Source of the DNA: JAJUJL01 sp041736465
GTDB taxonomy: Bacteria > Chloroflexota > Anaerolineae > Anaerolineales > UBA4823
Length of the DNA: 10,130 nucleotides
Reading direction: 5' to 3'
NCBI GenBank assembly: GCA_041736465.1
Contig: JBGSTO010000133.1
Location: 1 to 10,130 of the forward strand
Below the pieces are notes generated by a model, which saw nothing but the letters and a program-made list of their open reading frames with translations, was not told the DNA's origin and made no database searches. The position numbers and the translations under genes are program-made. This document shows, piece after piece, positions 6,589 to 10,130 of the stretch (positions within the stretch are counted from its first letter, which is position 1; every line of letters starts with the position of its first letter).

Positions 6589-7497
6589 CTATCTTTCCGG
6601 AGGGTGCAGCTTGCCGTTATCAGGGGTACGTCTCAATACGAATACGGTAAGCTCCGGCGGGCAGTTGAAGCGCAGGTGCAGCTCGGCTGCTCCCAGACCG
6701 CGATTGGTGTACTGCTGCATGCTGTTGATCGTGTAAAGCCCAGAACGATACTTGCGCCCCAGGCGCGGGGTGATGGGCGCTCCGATAAGCGGCAGCACAA
6801 CCTGACCGCCGTGCGAATGCCCGGAGAGCTGCAGCATGAAACGCTCATAGGAAGCGGCTTCGTCGGCTACGTCCGGTTCATGGGCCAGCAGAATGGCGGC
6901 AGCGCCGCGCGGCAGGCTTTCAAGCAGAAGTGGAAAGTCATCCATCTCGGCACCAGCGGAATCCAAACCGCACAGGTACAGGCGATCGGCGCCACGCTCG
7001 ACGGGTGAAGCCTGATTGCGAAGCACAGTAATGCCCGCCTGTGTGAGCGCCCGCCGCACGATGCGCGCTCCAGCCCAGTGGTCATGGTTGCCCAGAACGG
7101 CGAAAACGCCGCAAGGTGCAGAGATCTGCGAAAGCTCGGCAGTCAGCGTGGGGGCGAAGTGGGCCGGATCGAAGGTGACGAAATCGCCGGTGATGACGAC
7201 CACATCCGGCTGCTGCTGGTTTACTACCTGAACTGCCTCTGCCAACAGCTGCTGGTTCATCCAGGTGCCGAGATGTAAGTCGCTGATCTGCACCAGGCGC
7301 AGCCCGTCGAATGCCGCCGGCAATCCACGCAGCTCGAGGGTGTGGTGGGAGATATCCAGCCAACCATTGAGCAAACCCGGCGTGAGCCGCCGGCTGAGAC
7401 CCAGGAAAGCTAAAGCCGGGCGAGAGTGCAGTATCTTTCGGGCAGCGCGGTAAGCCAACCCAAGCAATGGGTGAATGCGACGTGATGGGTGGTTCAT
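6589..7497 (-). CDS. Calcineurin-like metallophosphoesterase, YkuE/YaeI type
   Basis: This 302-residue protein is a binuclear metal phosphoesterase. All five family motifs are present in order: ISDLHLG (Asp73, His75), ITGDFV (Asp105), GNHDHW (Asn137, His138), LLAHEPD (His206) and SGHSHGGQ (His227, His229), followed by YTNRGLG, which is characteristic of the YkuE/YaeI branch. Characterised members of this branch act on phosphodiester or pyrophosphate bonds, including lipid-linked substrates at the membrane. The substrate here is unknown. The N-terminus is basic and mildly hydrophobic (about 9-45) without a clear cleavable signal, so membrane association rather than export seems likely. Its ATG overlaps the stop of the RDD gene by 4 bases (ATGA), which implies translational coupling. 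Confidence 0.9.
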   Translation of the reverse strand: MNHPSRRIHPLLGLAYRAARKILHSRPALAFLGLSRRLTPGLLNGWLDISHHTLELRGLPAAFDGLRLVQISDLHLGTWMNQQLLAEAVQVVNQQQPDVVVITGDFVTFDPAHFAPTLTAELSQISAPCGVFAVLGNHDHWAGARIVRRALTQAGITVLRNQASPVERGADRLYLCGLDSAGAEMDDFPLLLESLPRGAAAILLAHEPDVADEAASYERFMLQLSGHSHGGQVVLPLIGAPITPRLGRKYRSGLYTINSMQQYTNRGLGAAELHLRFNCPPELTVFVLRRTPDNGKLHPPER

Positions 7498-8120
7498 GGC
7501 ATTTGTGTTGGAGGGTGCTGGTCTGAGCTGCCGGAGACGACTTGCTGCGCCTCGCGGATTTCGTCTACAAGGAATTGTTCGTCCGGGCGCGCCTCCCAGG
7601 CATACAGCACCACGGTGCCCGCCAGCTTATCATGCCAGGCCTGGCGGCGGTCATCCAACAGCACCCAGGCGAAGCCCGAGAAGAGCGCCAGGGCAGATAG
7701 ATAATACCCAAGGTAGCGCAGCACTGCCCGCCAGGGGCGCAGCCGCTCACCGTTCATCGAGACCACGCGCAGCCCCAGCAGGGCTTTGCCAGGCGTCTGT
7801 CCGGCAAACAGCCAGAAGAACACGTGATACGCCATGATGAACAGCACGGTTACCAGGGCGACGAACGCCGGAGAGGTGATGATATCGGCGGCTGCTGAGG
7901 CGCCGGGGATGGAATTCAGGGATATCCCCAGGTAGCTGCCGATGCGCAGCGTGGTGACGGTGACCGAGATGATCCAGGTGGTGGAGACGAACAGCAGGCT
8001 GACCAGCACCACGTCGACGATGAATGCCATCAGGCGGCTGGCGAAGCCGGCGTAGTGTCCTTCCAGAGAGGGCGTGGGTTCCGCTTGCGGGCGGCGGGGT
8101 ATAAGCGAACCGGGGAACAT
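7494..8120 (-). CDS. RDD family membrane protein
   Basis: This 208-residue protein carries an RDD domain with three predicted membrane helices (about 31-52, 83-107 and 135-155). The family-defining residues are visible: Arg29 and Asp36 in FASRLMAFIVDVV, GQTPGKALLGLRVV (107-120) before the last helix, and DDRRQAWHDKLAGTVV (156-171) at the end of the domain. The N- and C-terminal tails (1-20 and 180-208) are hydrophilic. RDD proteins are small integral membrane proteins of mostly unknown role; some have been linked to ion transport under salt stress. It starts 2 bases after the stop of the upstream helical protein and its stop overlaps the phosphoesterase start, so the three are probably made together. 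No good ribosome binding site precedes its ATG, which fits re-initiation after the upstream TAG. Confidence 0.9.
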   Translation of the reverse strand: MFPGSLIPRRPQAEPTPSLEGHYAGFASRLMAFIVDVVLVSLLFVSTTWIISVTVTTLRIGSYLGISLNSIPGASAAADIITSPAFVALVTVLFIMAYHVFFWLFAGQTPGKALLGLRVVSMNGERLRPWRAVLRYLGYYLSALALFSGFAWVLLDDRRQAWHDKLAGTVVLYAWEARPDEQFLVDEIREAQQVVSGSSDQHPPTQMP

Positions 8121-8122
8121 GG

Positions 8123-8857
8123 CTAAGCGCGCTTATTCCGCCCGGCGTGGCGAGTCTTCGCGCCCTGGCGCAGCTCTGGCGGCGGTTCGGGGAGCCGGCT
8201 GCGCGGCACGCGGCGCAGCAGCGAGCGAGCCAAAGACTCGAGGAAATGGTCGGCGCTGACGGCGCGCTCGCGCGCTTCTTCCAGGACTTCGTTCGCCAGT
8301 CCGGTGGACTGCGTTTGCACCAGATCGCGCACTTCTGGATTTTGGGTGAGGTATTCCAGGAAGGCATCCACCGTTTCGTCAAAAGCCAGGGTCGCCAGGA
8401 TGCGGCTGCGCTCTTCCTCCTGGCGACCGCGCTCGACCCAGCGGCTGACTTCCTGCTGGCCGCGGGCTGCCAGATGGTCAATACGCCGGCGTGCAGGCGC
8501 TGCCAGCCTGCTGTGAAACAGCGGGCGCAGCGAGGCGTCCAGCAAACCAAACGCCAGGCGCCGCAGGCGCGCGAACAATCCCAGTCTTTGGCGAGCCCGT
8601 TCTTGCAGCTCGAACACCAGACCAATCAGGGCATAGCGCGCCTGCTCGTTGGGGGAGTCAACCGCAGGGCTGCCAGGTGGAATAACTTCGCCGGATTGCA
8701 GCATCTCTGCCACCTGTAGCTCCCACAGGCGCAGGCGGCGCATCAGCTCTATAGCGCTTATTTCTGCCCCGCCGATGACCAGGCGGCTGAGAGATTGTAC
8801 GTCTTCCAGCGGTTTGTGGTTTTCTGGCTCAGGTGGTGAATTTCGGATATCAGACAT
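8123..8857 (-). CDS. Helical charged protein encoded upstream of the RDD gene, function unknown
   Basis: This 244-residue protein has no signal peptide and no convincing membrane helix. It is rich in Arg, Glu, Leu and Ala and looks almost entirely alpha-helical. Amphipathic stretches lie at about 78-135 (FELQERARQRLGLFARLRRL and following) and 140-205. A segment around 178-225 (LVQTQSTGLANEVLEEARER followed by ADHFLESLARSLLRRVPR) looks like the conserved core. The C-terminus is strongly basic (TRHAGRNKRA). I do not recognise a named family. Tight coupling to the RDD gene (TAG-CC-ATG) suggests the two proteins act together, perhaps with this one on the cytoplasmic face of the membrane. The ATG at 8857 lies 7 bases behind a perfect TATAAT and has no ribosome binding site, which suggests a leaderless mRNA. 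Confidence 0.85.
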   Translation of the reverse strand: MSDIRNSPPEPENHKPLEDVQSLSRLVIGGAEISAIELMRRLRLWELQVAEMLQSGEVIPPGSPAVDSPNEQARYALIGLVFELQERARQRLGLFARLRRLAFGLLDASLRPLFHSRLAAPARRRIDHLAARGQQEVSRWVERGRQEEERSRILATLAFDETVDAFLEYLTQNPEVRDLVQTQSTGLANEVLEEARERAVSADHFLESLARSLLRRVPRSRLPEPPPELRQGAKTRHAGRNKRA

Positions 8858-8864
8858 CGCTGTA

Positions 8865-8870
8865 ATTATA
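8865..8870 (-). promoter_or_regulatory. Perfect -10 box for a probable leaderless transcript
   Basis: TATAAT on the minus strand ends 7 bases before the ATG at 8857, so transcription would begin at or within a base or two of the start codon. There is no Shine-Dalgarno sequence between them. No recognisable -35 hexamer is found 16-18 bases upstream (the region is CCGCTG-like), so a different sigma factor or an activator may help. It directly follows the terminator of the upstream gene. Confidence 0.5.
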
Positions 8871-8910
8871 GTCGATCTGACCCGGCGCAGCGGGATTTAC
8901 AGGATTGGAT

Positions 8911-8943
8911 GAAAACAACTGCCCCGGCAGGCTACCGGGGCAG
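8911..8943 (-). terminator. Rho-independent terminator of the small secreted protein gene
   Basis: CTGCCCCGG (8919-8927) and CCGGGGCAG (8935-8943) form a perfect 9-bp GC-rich stem with a 7-base loop. On the minus strand the stem is followed directly by TTGTTTTC. It lies 35 bases beyond the stop at 8979 and separates this gene from the RDD unit. This is the clearest terminator in the window. Confidence 0.85.
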
Positions 8944-8978
8944 GAGGAATCGATCCGTTCAAAGGTTGCGGGGCAGCC

Positions 8979-9515
8979 TCAACACCCCCAGAACATCCAG
9001 CGGTAAGCCTTCGCTTTGGCGGAGATGCTGCTGTTTTTGGTATTGCCGCACCAGGTGGCCGTGTAGCGGTAATCGCCGCGAATGACGACCAACCGGTACA
9101 CCGATTCGGACGGTACGCTCACGTTGTAGGTTTCTGGCCCGTACAGGCTGATAAAAAGGGTCGTGCTGCTGCGATTGATGATCACGATATTGGAGGTCTT
9201 GCAAGCCGCGATTTTGAGCTTGGCTTTACTTGATTTGGCCTTAAGCGTGCCGGTAAATTCCTGCCCGCAGGCGGTGTATTTATACCTGTAGGTGCCGGGC
9301 TTCAGATCAAGCTGGGTGCGACCCGGATTGGCATAGATGGTGTATACAGGCGTATCGCTGGTCCCGAGGGTCAGCACGATGTCCACCCGTTTGGTGGTCT
9401 TGTTCTCGACCGTGAGCTTGCTAACCGTCACCGCCGCCAACGCCGGGGTTGCGGCGGCAAACACGAAGACGAACAAGATGAGGAGACTGAGCAACCGCAT
9501 AGATTGTTTTGACAT
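8979..9515 (-). CDS. Small secreted protein with two Cys-pair repeat domains, function unknown
   Basis: This 178-residue protein begins with a classical signal peptide (hydrophobic 7-22, likely cut after ALA at 25-27). The mature part is an internal duplication: repeat 1 (about 33-105) and repeat 2 (about 108-178). Each has a V-x-N-[KR]-[TS] opening (VENKT; IINRSS), a G-[TD]-YRY motif (GTYRYKYTACG at 74-84; GDYRYTATWCG at 147-157) and a closing cysteine. Cys83-Cys105 and Cys156-Cys178 have identical spacing, so one disulfide per repeat is likely. The predicted fold is beta-sheet. No family is recognised. A longer frame reaches back to 9572, but GGAGGG at 9523-9528, 7 bases before the ATG at 9515, and the signal peptide starting there decide the start. 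It is a single-gene unit with its own promoter candidate and terminator. Confidence 0.85.
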   Translation of the reverse strand: MSKQSMRLLSLLILFVFVFAAATPALAAVTVSKLTVENKTTKRVDIVLTLGTSDTPVYTIYANPGRTQLDLKPGTYRYKYTACGQEFTGTLKAKSSKAKLKIAACKTSNIVIINRSSTTLFISLYGPETYNVSVPSESVYRLVVIRGDYRYTATWCGNTKNSSISAKAKAYRWMFWGC

Positions 9516-9555
9516 GAGATTTCCCTCCGAGGACGTCTGAACAAGGATGCACAGC

Positions 9556-9585
9556 ATTACAAGGCGGATCACTTAAGTGGTGCAA
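9556..9585 (-). promoter_or_regulatory. Candidate promoter of the secreted protein, with a palindrome in its spacer
   Basis: On the minus strand TTGCAC (9585-9580) and TGTAAT (9561-9556, five of six -10 bases) are 18 bases apart. The spacer contains the perfect 10-bp palindrome CACTTAAGTG (9570-9579), a possible regulator site. Transcription from here would give a leader of about 34 bases before the ATG at 9515. Confidence 0.4.
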
Positions 9586-9785
9586 CGCAGCGCGTGCCCA
9601 TGATGCAGAATACGGTTTCAACTTATTATCGGCTGCCATCGGAAATTCTTGATACACCTCCCCTTGAGCTAAAGCAAGACCCCCTGCCAAAGCTGGCTGC
9701 CGGTCTTGTGCGCGAATCTACAATCAGTATAGATAAGAATGGTGGATGGCGCAACAGGGCTGCGGGGATTACCTAACCCCCCAGA

Positions 9786-9829
9786 CCCCCTTTCCCGGGC
9801 GATGCGCTGCAGCGCTTTGGGAAAGGGGG
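9786..9829. repeat. Long palindromic element with a 12-bp dyad in its loop
   Basis: CCCCCTTTCCC (9786-9796) and GGGAAAGGGGG (9819-9829) are perfect 11-bp inverted arms. The 22-base centre contains GCGCTGCAGCGC (9804-9815), itself a perfect palindrome, so the whole can fold into a two-part hairpin. The flanks continue the theme: CCTAACCCCCCAGA on the left and GGGGAGGGGTGTTA (9856-9869) on the right are imperfect inverted copies. There is no T run on either side, so it resembles an interspersed REP/MITE-like element more than a simple terminator. It may still end the aldo/keto reductase transcript. Confidence 0.6.
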
Positions 9830-9866
9830 AGATGCCGAGGGCGATTTATCGAGGCGGGGAGGGGTG

Positions 9867-10130
9867 TTAAAAAGACAGCTTCGTTTTCATCCAGCCGCTG
9901 GTATTGTGGAAATCGGCGGCGGCGCTGCCGGGCGGCACGATGGCATCCAGGGCGGCGGCGGTTTCGGCGTCCAGGTTCATTTCGAGCAGAGGCAGGGCGT
10001 CTTGCAGGTGCGCCATGGTACGCGGGCCGATGATGGGGGCGGTGACGGCGGGCTGGTCTTTGACCCACAGCAGGGCTAGCTGGGAGGGCGTCAGCCCGCG
10101 CTGTTCGGCGACAAGCGCTGCTTGCTGGCC
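9867..10130 (-). CDS. Aldo/keto reductase, C-terminal 87 residues (partial)
   Basis: A minus-strand frame open from the window edge to a TAA at 9867-9869 encodes the end of an NAD(P)H-dependent aldo/keto reductase. The visible part contains helix 7 and strand 8 of the TIM barrel: LTPSQLALLWVKDQPAVTAP, then IIGPRTMAHLQDALPLLEMN. The P-I-I-G-x-R-T-x-x-H-L motif is the cofactor phosphate-binding segment of the family. The ending DFHNTSGWMKTKLSF resembles the tails of the YajO/oxidoreductase-like branch. The catalytic Asp-Tyr-Lys-His residues and the start lie outside the window, so the substrate cannot be inferred. The stop codon falls inside the outer flank of the palindromic element, so the last bases may have been shaped by it. 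Confidence 0.88.
   Translation of the reverse strand, partial: GQQAALVAEQRGLTPSQLALLWVKDQPAVTAPIIGPRTMAHLQDALPLLEMNLDAETAAALDAIVPPGSAAADFHNTSGWMKTKLSF

Larger units (their letters stand above)
9516..9866. other. 351-base intergenic gap between the secreted protein and the aldo/keto reductase
   Basis: The gap holds the ribosome binding site and promoter candidate of the secreted protein (9523-9585) and a long palindromic element (9786-9829). Between them (9586-9785) I see no supportable gene; a 60-codon plus-strand frame there has no ribosome binding site and no recognisable product. The sequence 9600-9745 is more AT-rich than the coding regions. No T-rich terminator for the aldo/keto reductase is evident apart from the palindrome. 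Confidence 0.6.

Noticed and set aside
7747..8625. 292-codon minus-strand frame overlapping the RDD and helical-protein genes
   Set aside because: Its translation is Cys/Trp/Arg-rich and non-globular, whereas the RDD frame has defining motifs and the 244-residue frame is coupled to it.
8147..8719. 190-codon plus-strand frame
   Set aside because: Antisense to the helical protein, without a ribosome binding site or recognisable motifs.
9516..9572. Longer start (9572) for the small secreted protein
   Set aside because: The extra 19 residues precede a complete signal peptide and span the GGAGGG ribosome binding site that serves the ATG at 9515.
9700..9735. TTGTGC-N16-TATAGA plus-strand promoter-like pair
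   Set aside because: Only partial matches, and no plus-strand gene lies downstream; it would fire antisense into the aldo/keto reductase.
9594..9776. 60-codon plus-strand frame in the intergenic gap
   Set aside because: No ribosome binding site, no recognisable product, and it runs into the palindromic element.
9769..10068. 99-codon minus-strand frame rich in Arg/Pro/His
   Set aside because: It is out of frame with the aldo/keto reductase, whose C-terminal motifs are unmistakable in the adjacent frame.
1..10130. CRISPR array, tRNA, rRNA, transposase, phage or defence genes
   Set aside because: No regularly spaced repeats, cloverleaf sequence or mobile-element protein motifs were seen on either strand.

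Overview
The window looks like a GC-rich chromosomal segment of a Chloroflexota bacterium, most likely Anaerolineae. This is inferred from Thr/Pro repeat linkers in surface proteins ('TPTATATATA'-like), an RDD membrane protein cotranscribed with a small helical partner, a cyanophycinase-like exoprotein and the style of the PanB sequence. No rRNA marker is present, so the taxonomy is an inference. Every convincing gene lies on the minus strand, so transcription runs from high to low coordinates.

In transcription order: (1) the C-terminus of an aldo/keto reductase (9867-10130, cut by the window edge). (2) A 351-base gap holding a long palindromic element and a candidate promoter. (3) A small secreted protein made of two copies of a Cys-pair domain (8979-9515), closed by a clear rho-independent terminator (8911-8943). 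(4) A tightly coupled three-gene unit: a 244-residue helical protein that may be translated from a leaderless mRNA, an RDD membrane protein, and a YkuE/YaeI-type metallophosphoesterase, with gene junctions of +2 and -4 bases. (5) A thiolase of the SCP2/archaeal type (5348-6508), followed 19 bases later by a substrate-binding lipoprotein of the oligopeptide/nickel family (3562-5328). (6) A 715-residue membrane-anchored protein with two tandem cyanophycinase-like (peptidase family S51) domains, both lacking the catalytic serine (1253-3400). (7) Ketopantoate hydroxymethyltransferase PanB (251-1105), with a promoter overlapped by inverted repeats. (8) The N-terminus of an unrecognised protein (1-173).

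Most of this is housekeeping or cell-envelope content: coenzyme A precursor synthesis, acyl-CoA chemistry, solute capture and envelope proteins. I see no CRISPR array, tRNA, rRNA, transposase, phage gene or defence island. The parts that look least described are the double cyanophycinase-like pseudoenzyme on the cell surface, the duplicated Cys-pair secreted protein, the helical-protein/RDD/phosphoesterase unit, and several hairpin or palindromic structures in the intergenic gaps.
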